NCBI GenBank assembly: GCA_023429275.1
Contig: JAEYWB010000937.1
Location: 1 to 5,463, forward strand
Source of the DNA: Planctomycetota bacterium
Lineage (GTDB): Bacteria; Planctomycetota; Planctomycetia; Planctomycetales; Planctomycetaceae
DNA length: 5,463 bases
Direction of reading: 5' to 3'
Below the pieces are notes generated by a model. The model ran no database searches and had not been told where the DNA came from. It worked only from the letters and a program-made list of their open reading frames with translations. Position 1 is the stretch's first letter. Each line of letters opens with the position of its first letter. Made by a program: the position numbers and the translations under genes. Positions 1 to 5,463 of this stretch are shown here, piece by piece.

Positions 1-580
1 CCGTCGCGCCGACGTCGGTCGGGACGAGCGGCCCGTACCCGAGAATGTTCGGATCGAAACACCACAGCGACAGCGCCGCCAGGCCCGCTGGCGGCCCGTT
101 CAGTTCCGATGCCCACCGGTAGCAGACTGCGGCCCCGACGAGGGAGAGAGGGATGACCGTCCACCGCGCGACCGCGTACCACCACAGAAAGTCGGACTGG
201 CGGCTCCGCAGGAACGCCTCTCCCAAATCGAACTCCTGCCGCTCCTCGAGCGGGAGCGGGTCCGAAGGGGGAGCCGTCACACCCGCCAGCCAGACCGGCA
301 GCGTCGCCAACATCCGGACGAGCGGAGGGTTCACGGCGTAGAGGTCGAACCGGCCGGAATCCCAATGCGCAAGACCCGCCACGAAATGTCCGACCTCGTC
401 TTCGACCGGCGAATGAAGCACCGCCGACCGCGCGAGCAGGAGGGCGTGGAGGACACCGATCCAGAGGGCCGCCCATTGGCACAGCCGGTGCCCGGGGACG
501 GCGTTGCCCGTGGACGAGACGTCTCCGTCAGGGAGAGCGGAGTCAACGACGGCGGCGGAAGGCAACCCGGAGAGAGACAA
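1..580 (-). CDS. Glycosyltransferase family 39 (PMT/ArnT-like) membrane protein, N-terminal part, runs off left edge
   Basis: Reading the minus strand leftward from the end of the C39/DUF1573 gene gives an open frame of about 190 codons to position 1. It shows a short cytoplasmic N-terminus, a first membrane helix (ALWIGVLHALLLARSAVL), then HSPVEDEVGHF with an acidic D-E pair, followed by GRFDLYAVNPPLVRML. A second helix lies around ARWTVIPLSLVGAAVCY, and DPNILGYGPLVPTDVGAT is the last part visible. In PMT/ArnT-type enzymes, an acidic residue in the first periplasmic loop is catalytic and the sugar donor is a polyprenyl-phosphate sugar; the exact donor and acceptor here cannot be told. The start is undecided: no ATG precedes the first helix, and TTG at 578-580 or 563-565 are the candidates, neither with a clear Shine-Dalgarno. 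The gene begins 7-22 bp after the preceding stop, so it is probably co-transcribed. The C-terminal part lies outside the window. Confidence 0.85.
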   Translation of the reverse strand, partial: MSLSGLPSAAVVDSALPDGDVSSTGNAVPGHRLCQWAALWIGVLHALLLARSAVLHSPVEDEVGHFVAGLAHWDSGRFDLYAVNPPLVRMLATLPVWLAGVTAPPSDPLPLEERQEFDLGEAFLRSRQSDFLWWYAVARWTVIPLSLVGAAVCYRWASELNGPPAGLAALSLWCFDPNILGYGPLVPTDVGAT

Positions 581-587
581 GGACCGA

Positions 588-2138
588 CTACGGCTGGGAG
601 ACTGGGATGAAGATGACCGGAACGTCGATAGTTCCGCCGGAGTCCAGTTCGCAGGCCACGACGCCGGTCATTGTCCGCTTGGTCTCGGGGTGCTCACAAC
701 GGACTTCGACCACCGCGCGGGCTCCGGCCTCCTCAATGATCTGAACTTCCAGCGGCAGCTCTCCTTTCGCGGACACCCGCGCGAGTGTGACTTCCTTTCC
801 CGACTTGTGAGAGATCGTGATGCGCTGCGTCTCCGATCCCGGGACGCGGGCCGAAACCGTCAGCGCGGCCGGCTCGGCCGCCAGGGGCGAAGCGACGATC
901 CCTTCGGCCAGGACGGTGAAGCGGGTCCACGGGGCGGGGAGGTTGGTGACGATCTCGATCTGCCCAGCGAACTTGCCGTCAATGGATTCCTCCGCCGCCC
1001 GAACCGCGATCTCCACGACGGAGTCGTCCGGTGAGGGCCGAAGCGCGGGGGAAATCCGTCCGTTCCATTTGTCTCCCGGTCGGACGCGCGTCGTCTTGAC
1101 CATAGCGGCGACGGAAGGAAGCACCGTCGGCGCCACCTGGGGAAGCCATTCCGCGGAGGCGACCTCGAGCCGTCCATCCCCTCGATCCGAGATCAACAGG
1201 TGTTTGACCGCCTCCTCGCCGGGATAGATCGATCCGAAATGGACGCTCCGTGCGGAGACGACGTTATTGAGGGACGATCCGCTCAGCACCAGCTCCGTGA
1301 GCGGGGCCCCGGGATCACTGCTCCTGACCCGGACGGTCTCCGAGAAATGACCGGGCTGTCGGATCAGGCTCACGGCGGCGGTCACGACTCCCGACTCTCC
1401 GGGCAGGAGCCGCTCGGGCGAGACCTTGGCCGAAGTGCAGTTGCAGCTCGTCCCGTCGATGCCGATCTCCAGGGGGGTCGATCCCCCGTTGGTGACCGGG
1501 AACTGGAACTGTGCGGCGTCGGGGTCGTCGACAAGGCCGGCGTCCTTCCAACAGTGGTCCCAGACGATCGCTTCGTCGCCGGGGGCGGGAGCGTCCGAGT
1601 GCTCTCGAGACAGCAGCAGCGTCTCCCCCTGCCACGCCTTCTCCAGTTCCGTCCGGCTCCACCAGACCGCCAGCTTTCCCGGGTCGTAGACACGCAGCTT
1701 GCGATCCCCGTCGGGCGGAGAACTCTCGCGCGGATCGACCGCCACGAAATGGTTATTGTTGATGAGCAGGATTGCGGTCCCGCGGTGGTTCTTCAGGTGG
1801 TCGAAGCCGATCGTCGTCGATGTCGCTTCAAGTCCCTGGCGAATTGCCGCCCCCTTGAGATCGCCGATTGACGCACCCAGGGCCGGATGGACCGGAATCG
1901 CCAGCATCTCATCCGACGGAAAGGGGATGCCCAGACGGAGTGATGCCGTCCGCAGGCTGTTCGGCCCACAGCGGACGTCGACGCTGGGAATCGGCGTTGC
2001 GGGGACCGGATGGGCACTGAGCCCCCGCTGTCGCCACCCGGCAAGAAAGATCAGGACCGCGCCCGAGACGGCCAGCGTCCCGAGGATGAGATTGAGCCAC
2101 AAAGCCAATCGCTGGTGGCTGCAGCCGGTCCCGTTCAT
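588..2138 (-). CDS. Membrane-anchored C39-like cysteine peptidase / DUF1573 fusion protein
   Basis: The 516-residue product has an N-terminal membrane segment (about residues 11-34, RLALWLNLILGTLAVSGAVL), so the rest is expected outside the cytoplasmic membrane. Residues about 50-175 match a C39-type papain-like peptidase: DVRCGPNSL with the candidate nucleophile Cys57, NNNHFVAVDP with His130, and VYDPGK with Asp152. The Gln usually found about six residues before the Cys is absent. Residues about 200-290 match DUF1573, with FQFPVTNGGSTPLEI and the signature TSCNCTSAKVSPERLLPGESG. About 220 further residues look like two more immunoglobulin-like beta domains. I chose the ATG at 2138 because AAGAGGA lies 6 nt upstream; an in-frame upstream ATG at 2171 would put a basic stretch first and lacks such a site. 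It follows the 375-residue gene by 51 bp and precedes the glycosyltransferase by 7-22 bp. The substrate is unknown; a processing peptidase or a non-catalytic peptide-binding domain are both possible. Confidence 0.85.
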   Translation of the reverse strand: MNGTGCSHQRLALWLNLILGTLAVSGAVLIFLAGWRQRGLSAHPVPATPIPSVDVRCGPNSLRTASLRLGIPFPSDEMLAIPVHPALGASIGDLKGAAIRQGLEATSTTIGFDHLKNHRGTAILLINNNHFVAVDPRESSPPDGDRKLRVYDPGKLAVWWSRTELEKAWQGETLLLSREHSDAPAPGDEAIVWDHCWKDAGLVDDPDAAQFQFPVTNGGSTPLEIGIDGTSCNCTSAKVSPERLLPGESGVVTAAVSLIRQPGHFSETVRVRSSDPGAPLTELVLSGSSLNNVVSARSVHFGSIYPGEEAVKHLLISDRGDGRLEVASAEWLPQVAPTVLPSVAAMVKTTRVRPGDKWNGRISPALRPSPDDSVVEIAVRAAEESIDGKFAGQIEIVTNLPAPWTRFTVLAEGIVASPLAAEPAALTVSARVPGSETQRITISHKSGKEVTLARVSAKGELPLEVQIIEEAGARAVVEVRCEHPETKRTMTGVVACELDSGGTIDVPVIFIPVSQP

Positions 2139-2144
2139 CAAACA

Positions 2145-2151
2145 TCCTCTT
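2145..2151 (-). promoter_or_regulatory. Ribosome binding site of the C39/DUF1573 gene
   Basis: AAGAGGA on the minus strand sits 6 nt before the ATG at 2136-2138. It decides the start in favour of this codon over the in-frame ATG 33 nt upstream. Confidence 0.6.
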
Positions 2152-2189
2152 TGCTTGAGCGCCACGAGCACGGGTGCGGATCCGCGGGA

Positions 2190-3317
2190 TCAGGGGACGC
2201 GCCCGTTTTCTCGCGAGGCGGTCCAGAGTCTGCGCAACCAATAGAGGGTCCCGAACACTGCCAGAATCGAGAGATTGCCCCAAACGATCCACCGGCGGCG
2301 GTTGCCGCCACCGAGCGCGGCAGTCGACGGGGGGACCGACTCGGGGCGGGACGGTCCGGTCTTTCCTTTCGGATTCACGAAGTAGTAAGTCTCCGGCGTC
2401 GTCCGCCGGTCATGCACGTTCGTGTTCGGCGCGTAGTCGCCTGACAGCCTCTTGTCGATGGCCGCGTAGAACTCGGAGTCGAACTTCTGCGAAACGCCCG
2501 AGAAAGAGACCGAGTAGGTAACAGGCGTCCCGGACATGTCAAACTTGAACGTTCCACTTTCCGGATGTGGAAGCGTTCCCGAGAGCCGCGTCCCAGCCGT
2601 CTCGATCTCCAGGAAGGGCGTCGACTCACCGCGTGGAGACCACTTCGCCGACCGCACGAGGTCGGCCTGCGCCGGATCGACCGAAAGCGTCCAGGTTCCG
2701 GACGCACCGCTCATGGTCCGTCCCACGGCCTTGATACTCAGCAGACCGTCCTCTCCGGTTTCCACGGACGTCACCTCGTCGAGGAACGCTCCAAAGCCGC
2801 GGCCCAGCGTCCAGAGGATCCGAACCTTCGGGATCAGGAGCGCGATCTCCTGCGGCGGATAGATCACGACGCGCTGAAGCTTGTCGGACTGCCGAATGAC
2901 TTCTCCGGAGGGTGAGATGACGTACTCGACGTAAATGTTCATCCGCGAGCACCGGGCAGGCTCGAAGATGTGCTCGACGCGATCCTCCATGAGCAACGTC
3001 AGGTTGCCGGATTCGTCATACGTTCGATCGGCCTCAAAGGTCACCTTGGTGTCGGCGGCGGCGTAACTCGGCGGAAGCCCTGTTTCTCTCAGAACGCATC
3101 GGGACCGATCGGCGGAGAATTCCACTTTCCGGCCCGGTTTCGAAGAAGCCGACGACTTGACGTCCCCCGCGATCGTCACCCCGTCGAGGAACACGGAGTC
3201 GTAGGACTTGAGACGAGTCAGCATCTGGCCGGGTTCCTCGGGAGCGGCTCCCTGCACGCAGGCACCGACACACCAGAAGACCAAGCAGGATTGCAAAACC
3301 CAGGCACAGACCTTCAC
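2190..3317 (-). CDS. Exported protein with C-terminal membrane anchor, function unknown
   Basis: The 375-residue product begins with a signal peptide (MKVCAWVLQSCLVFWCVGAC...). The VGAC at residues 17-20 resembles a lipobox, so it could be a lipoprotein; otherwise signal peptidase I could cut near residues 24-25. The central part (about 30-300) is rich in alternating polar/hydrophobic strands and has motifs such as RILWTLGRGFGAFLDEVTSV and GTWTLSVDPAQADLVRSAKW. This suggests a large beta-sheet domain, possibly of LolA-like type, but I do not assign a family. A Pro/Ser linker leads to RRRWIVWGNLSILAVFGTLYWLRRL (about 340-364), a membrane helix with basic flanks, so most of the protein should face the periplasm. 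The start is GTG; AAAGG lies 8 nt upstream, and this start alone gives a complete signal peptide. The next gene starts 51 bp after its stop, which suggests an operon with the C39/DUF1573 protein. Confidence 0.8.
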   Translation of the reverse strand: MKVCAWVLQSCLVFWCVGACVQGAAPEEPGQMLTRLKSYDSVFLDGVTIAGDVKSSASSKPGRKVEFSADRSRCVLRETGLPPSYAAADTKVTFEADRTYDESGNLTLLMEDRVEHIFEPARCSRMNIYVEYVISPSGEVIRQSDKLQRVVIYPPQEIALLIPKVRILWTLGRGFGAFLDEVTSVETGEDGLLSIKAVGRTMSGASGTWTLSVDPAQADLVRSAKWSPRGESTPFLEIETAGTRLSGTLPHPESGTFKFDMSGTPVTYSVSFSGVSQKFDSEFYAAIDKRLSGDYAPNTNVHDRRTTPETYYFVNPKGKTGPSRPESVPPSTAALGGGNRRRWIVWGNLSILAVFGTLYWLRRLWTASRENGRVP

Positions 3318-3445
3318 GTTGACCGCCTTTAAACAGAAAGTCGGGAACTCAAACAGGACCGCTCATCAACGACTCTTCCCTCGAAGAACCCTCCTGCGGG
3401 TTCAGGCGGTTCTGAGGGGGACGTCGTCTCACGACCGGGGAACCG
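3318..3445 (-). other. Intergenic gap between cysteine-rich gene 1 and the anchored exported protein
   Basis: This 128-bp non-coding stretch holds an inverted repeat (listed separately) and the weak Shine-Dalgarno of the GTG-started gene. I see no convincing -35/-10 pair, so it is open whether the downstream operon has its own promoter here. Confidence 0.4.
3378..3418 (-). terminator. Candidate hairpin after cysteine-rich gene 1
   Basis: CCCTC (3378-3382) and AGAACC (3385-3390) can pair with GGTTCT (3408-3413) and GAGGG (3414-3418), giving an 11-bp stem with a 2-nt bulge. An alternative hairpin, GAACCC/GGGTTC (3386-3391 with 3398-3403), uses part of the same bases. It starts about 28 nt after the stop of the cysteine-rich gene. 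No T-run follows on the minus strand, so it is not a classical intrinsic terminator; it could be an mRNA 3'-end stabiliser. Confidence 0.3.
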
Positions 3446-4009
3446 CTACCAGACGCAGACGTGACGATTGAATGTCCGGGTCGGATCGGGGGCCACGCCG
3501 TCGATCATGTCGACGTCGTTCCCAGGACAGCTTGGAATGAAACACTTTCCGTTCCAGTTGCGCTGGAAACAGTCCCCGTTGGGCGGGAGGCCCGGGGCCC
3601 GCGGCCAGGTTGAGGTGTCCTCGCCCGGGTCCATGCCACATGCCAGACGGGGATCGCCAGCGTTCAGCACGCGGGCCTGCTGCGTGGTGGACAGCGCGTT
3701 CATCAACTCCATCGTGCAGTTGCTGGTCTCGGACGGCAGCTTCGTCGCGCATTTCGCGAAGTAGATGACGTCCTCTATGCAGGCGGAGTTCTTGCACGCC
3801 ACCGGCAGATTCTGTCCGGGGTTGTTCGGATCCGGAATATTCGGATTCCAGTGATGACACTCGGAGACCGGCAAGGACCCCTCCTCGCAGTCCTTGCACT
3901 TGGTCGTGTCGAGCGCTCCGCGGACGCCATCTACGGAGAGAGGCGCTGACATGACGCCGATGTTGAAGGTAAGAAGGGTGATCGCGAGCGTCGCAAAAGT
4001 TCGGGACAT
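3446..4009 (-). CDS. Small secreted 12-cysteine protein, copy 1 (distal tandem paralogue)
   Basis: The 187-residue product has a signal peptide (MSRTFATLAITLLTFNIGVMS, probable cleavage V-M-S|A after residue 21) and no other membrane helix, so it is predicted to be exported. The mature part has 12 cysteines, at residues 38, 41, 51, 72, 77, 87, 98, 124, 147, 156, 161 and 185, all matched in the neighbouring paralogue. An even number in an exported protein suggests up to six disulfides. Recognisable blocks are KCKDCEEGS, ECHHWNPN, PSETSNCTMEL, DPGEDTSTWPR, PPNGDCFQRN and CFIPSCPGNDVDMIDG. The ATG at 4009 is preferred because GAGGA lies 5 nt upstream, the signal peptide begins directly there, and the upstream 24 nt align with the ribosome-binding region of the paralogue; ATGs at 4015, 4024 and 4069 are in frame but less likely. 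I do not recognise the family and assign no function. It carries a Pro/Asn-rich insertion of seven residues relative to its paralogue. Confidence 0.8.
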   Translation of the reverse strand: MSRTFATLAITLLTFNIGVMSAPLSVDGVRGALDTTKCKDCEEGSLPVSECHHWNPNIPDPNNPGQNLPVACKNSACIEDVIYFAKCATKLPSETSNCTMELMNALSTTQQARVLNAGDPRLACGMDPGEDTSTWPRAPGLPPNGDCFQRNWNGKCFIPSCPGNDVDMIDGVAPDPTRTFNRHVCVW

Positions 4010-4014
4010 GGTCA

Positions 4015-4019
4015 TCCTC
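4015..4019 (-). promoter_or_regulatory. Ribosome binding site of cysteine-rich gene 1
   Basis: GAGGA on the minus strand lies 5 nt before the ATG at 4007-4009. The surrounding 24 nt match the equivalent region of the paralogue at about 18 positions, which supports both the start choice and duplication of the leader together with the gene. Confidence 0.5.
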
Positions 4020-4107
4020 GTCATTCTGGTTTGCGAAGTCTCAAGGAACGCATCGCACCCGTGGTACATCTCGGCGAGAGCCTCTCACCCGGCCTGTCCC
4101 TCCGCCG

Positions 4108-4139
4108 GCATGCGTCGAAACTCGACATGACGTGCATGC
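4108..4139 (-). other. Hairpin with GCATGC arms between the two cysteine-rich genes
   Basis: GTCGA (4114-4118) and TCGAC (4122-4126) form a 5-bp stem with a 3-nt loop. It is flanked by two copies of GCATGC (4108-4113 and 4134-4139) that can pair outside it, leaving an asymmetric 7-nt internal loop. The structure starts about 20 nt after the stop of the upstream cysteine-rich gene. It lacks a following T-run on the minus strand, so it is more likely an intercistronic mRNA structure than a terminator. Confidence 0.3.
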
Positions 4140-4158
4140 AATTCAGGCCGGCGAACGG

Positions 4159-4701
4159 CTACCAGACGCACACGTGACGATTGAAGGTCCGCGTCGGGTC
4201 GGGAGCGACTCCGTCAATCATGTCGACGTCATTCCCGGGACAACTCGGGATAAAGCACTTGCCGGCCGAGTTGCGCTGGAAACAGTCTCCGTTGGGCGGG
4301 ATGCCCGGCACTCTCGGCCACGTTGACGTGTCCTCGCCCGGGTCCGTTCCGCACTGCAGTCGAGGGTCGCCGGGGTCCAGCACGCGGACCTGCTGGGTGA
4401 GAGACAGAGAGACGAGCAATTCCATTGTACAGTTGCTCGTCTCCGACGGCTCCTTTGGAGTGCACTTCGCAAAGTAGGTGACGTCCTCGATACAGGCCGA
4501 ATCCTTGCAGGCCACAGACAGCCCCTGGTTGTTCGGATTCCAGTGATGACACTCGTAGTACACTACGGAGCCTTCTTCGCAGTCCTTGCATTTGCTGGTG
4601 TCGAGGGCCCCGCGGAAATCATCCACGGAGAGCGATGAGGCCAGCACGCCAATGTTGAACGCAAGGAGTGAGAGCACGAACACTACGGCAAGTCGAAACA
4701 T
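4159..4701 (-). CDS. Small secreted 12-cysteine protein, copy 2 (proximal tandem paralogue)
   Basis: The 180-residue product has a clear signal peptide (MFRLAVVFVLSLLAFNIGVLA, cleavage V-L-A|S after residue 21). The mature part has 12 cysteines, at residues 38, 41, 51, 65, 70, 80, 91, 117, 140, 149, 154 and 178, in the same order and context as in the gene downstream. Aligned by hand, about 138 of 180 residues are identical; the signal peptide is the most divergent part and the last 33 residues are identical. AGGAG lies 7 nt before the ATG at 4701, a strong site; the in-frame ATG at 4797 would bury the signal peptide behind 32 residues and is rejected. The gene ends 149 bp before its paralogue begins. 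Export and probable disulfide bonding are inferred from sequence; the family and role are unknown to me. Confidence 0.85.
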   Translation of the reverse strand: MFRLAVVFVLSLLAFNIGVLASSLSVDDFRGALDTSKCKDCEEGSVVYYECHHWNPNNQGLSVACKDSACIEDVTYFAKCTPKEPSETSNCTMELLVSLSLTQQVRVLDPGDPRLQCGTDPGEDTSTWPRVPGIPPNGDCFQRNSAGKCFIPSCPGNDVDMIDGVAPDPTRTFNRHVCVW

Positions 4702-4708
4702 CGTCGTT

Positions 4709-4713
4709 CTCCT
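4709..4713 (-). promoter_or_regulatory. Ribosome binding site of cysteine-rich gene 2
   Basis: AGGAG on the minus strand lies 7 nt before the ATG at 4699-4701. This is the best Shine-Dalgarno in the window and fixes the start of this gene directly at the signal peptide. Confidence 0.65.
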
Positions 4714-4779
4714 GATCCTGGTGAATGGCACAACCGGAATCGCAGCACGAGGCCTGCGCTGCCGTATCGCACCGACGGG

Positions 4780-4812
4780 AAAATGGCCTCGAACCACTCG
4801 CTCGAGGCATTC
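4780..4812 (-). terminator. Candidate intrinsic terminator
   Basis: On the minus strand GCCTCGA (4808-4802) pairs with TCGAGGC (4792-4786) around a 9-nt loop. With one bulged C the stem can be extended by AATG/CATT. The 3' arm runs directly into TTTT then CCC. This is a short but recognisable stem plus T-run about 220 nt after the stop of the gene at 5031, and would separate that gene from the cysteine-rich pair. The T-run is short, so efficiency is uncertain. Confidence 0.4.
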
Positions 4813-5030
4813 AAAGGCTCCCCGGTCGAGGACTCGAATCTGCCTGGTCAGTGATCACCTACTTGGAACGGCGAACTGTCGGCGGATCCCTTGAATTTGC
4901 TGGCATCGAGATTCTCCGAGCCTCATCTACGGAAGGATCCATCAACAGAGCGACCAGAAGCCCGGGCAGGAATCCGAGCATCGAGCGTTCATGGTGCTGT
5001 GCCGAGGGATGGTTCGAGAGCCCGACAGAG

Positions 5031-5462
5031 CTACTGGACGACCTGGAAGTCGCTGAGGTTCTCAACCCAAACCTGATAGGTCGGTCGGGCTCCAACAACG
5101 CCAGGAGAGGCCGGGTATTTTCTGACCTTCCCCCGGACTTCGACGTGCCGGCCGACGAAATGCTCCTCGGGCTGCGAAATGCCGACGCGACGCAACGTGC
5201 CGGGGATGTCGCCCATCAACAGAATGCTGAACGGGACGCTTCCCTCCTTGAGAGGCTTCGCGACGAGTCCAATCGGAAGCTCCGTGCCGGGGGGCTGACT
5301 GCCAGTCGGGATGAAGACCCGCTCGACCTTGAAGCCGACCGTCGTCGCACGATCCGAGATCGCCGTCTTTCCGACCGCGACTTCACGCGCTGACAGACCA
5401 GAGGCGGCAACGCACTCATCCGGAGTGAGTGCGGCCTCCTTATGCGAGTCGTCGGCTGCCAT
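5031..5462 (-). CDS. OB-fold-like domain protein, C-terminal part; N-terminus probably beyond right edge
   Basis: The visible 143 residues end at a stop at 5031. The first 45 or so (TPDECVAASGLSAREVAVGKTAISDR) are polar. Residues about 45-143 resemble a small beta-barrel of OB-fold type: GFKVERVFIP, LPIGLVAKPL, VPFSILLMGD, then HFVGRHVEVRGKVRKY and YQVWVENLSDFQVV. The pattern of 'hFvGk-vxVxGxV ... xIxVxxxxxfxVV' occurs in planctomycete proteins with OB-fold or nucleic-acid-binding-like annotation, but no residue here proves nucleic-acid binding. The first Met lies one base from the window edge and no signal peptide follows it, so the real start may be further right. The neighbouring genes encode exported proteins, so an exported protein with its signal peptide outside the window is possible. 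It is separated from the next gene by 329 bp. Confidence 0.6.
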   Translation of the reverse strand: MAADDSHKEAALTPDECVAASGLSAREVAVGKTAISDRATTVGFKVERVFIPTGSQPPGTELPIGLVAKPLKEGSVPFSILLMGDIPGTLRRVGISQPEEHFVGRHVEVRGKVRKYPASPGVVGARPTYQVWVENLSDFQVVQ

Positions 5463-5463
5463 C

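Larger units (their letters stand above)
4702..5030 (-). other. 329-bp gap upstream of the cysteine-rich pair
   Basis: No gene with good support is seen here. The stretch holds the Shine-Dalgarno of cysteine-rich gene 2 and a hairpin at 4780-4812. It should also hold the promoter of the cysteine-rich genes if the hairpin terminates the gene to the right, but I cannot point to a convincing -35/-10 pair. A minus-strand 40-codon frame (4981-4859) with a hydrophobic start has no Shine-Dalgarno and is not called. Confidence 0.4.

Noticed and set aside
331..546. Minus-strand 71-codon frame
   Set aside because: It is out of frame with the GT39 reading, which gives NPPLVRM, D-E and DPNILGYG motifs in the same DNA.
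504..1034. Plus-strand open frame of 176 codons
   Set aside because: It is antisense to the end of the DUF1573 protein and the start of the glycosyltransferase; no motif is seen.
1200..1871. Plus-strand open frame of 223 codons
   Set aside because: It is fully antisense to the C39/DUF1573 gene, whose motifs are unmistakable; the product has Arg/Gly/Asp-rich low-order sequence.
4815..4860. tRNA T-arm-like string (GATTCGAGTCC on the minus strand)
   Set aside because: The bases flanking TTCGAGT do not pair as a 5-bp T-stem and no acceptor, D-arm or anticodon arm can be built around it.
4859..4981. Minus-strand 40-codon frame with hydrophobic start (MLGFLPGLLVALLM)
   Set aside because: The start has no Shine-Dalgarno and the tail is unremarkable; a small exported peptide cannot be excluded but is not supported.
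4725..5393. Plus-strand open frame of 222 codons
   Set aside because: It runs antisense to the OB-fold-like gene and the gap; its composition (rich in R, D, E, L, A without domain pattern) is typical of a high-GC shadow frame, and no Shine-Dalgarno or known motif is seen.
1..5463. CRISPR array, insertion sequence or attachment site
   Set aside because: No regularly spaced repeats, transposase motifs, terminal inverted repeats or integrase-associated direct repeats were seen; the only clear long repeat is the gene duplication at 3446-4701.

Overview
This GC-rich window (roughly 60 % or more by eye) reads as a stretch of planctomycete chromosome. The clues are a C39-peptidase/DUF1573 fusion, a family-39-type glycosyltransferase N-terminus with a typical D-E / NPPLVRM / DPNILGYG pattern, and long secreted proteins without close relatives that I recognise. 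This assignment is inference from protein style; no rRNA or marker gene is present. Every credible gene lies on the minus strand, so transcription runs from the right edge to the left edge. The long plus-strand ORFs are antisense shadows of these high-GC genes.

From right to left, in transcription order: (1) 5462-5031, the C-terminal part of a gene whose last ~90 residues look like a small OB-fold-type beta domain and whose start is probably beyond the window. (2) A 329-bp gap holding a candidate terminator hairpin near 4780-4812. (3) Two tandem paralogous genes, 4701-4159 and 4009-3446, each encoding a small exported protein with 12 conserved cysteines. They are about 77 % identical, and the last 33 residues are identical although 15 of the 33 codons differ at the third position. 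(4) A 128-bp gap with a second hairpin. (5) 3317-2190, an exported protein with a C-terminal membrane anchor. (6) 2138-588, a membrane-anchored protein with a C39-like cysteine peptidase domain followed by DUF1573 and further beta domains. (7) 580 to beyond position 1, the start of a polytopic GT39/PMT-like glycosyltransferase.

Genes 5-7 are tightly spaced (51 bp and about 7-22 bp) and look like one operon for cell-envelope or exported proteins. The two cysteine-rich genes have their own strong Shine-Dalgarno sequences and hairpins downstream, and may be a separate unit. The most unusual content is the cysteine-rich tandem pair: a secreted, probably disulfide-stabilised family that I cannot assign to any known domain.
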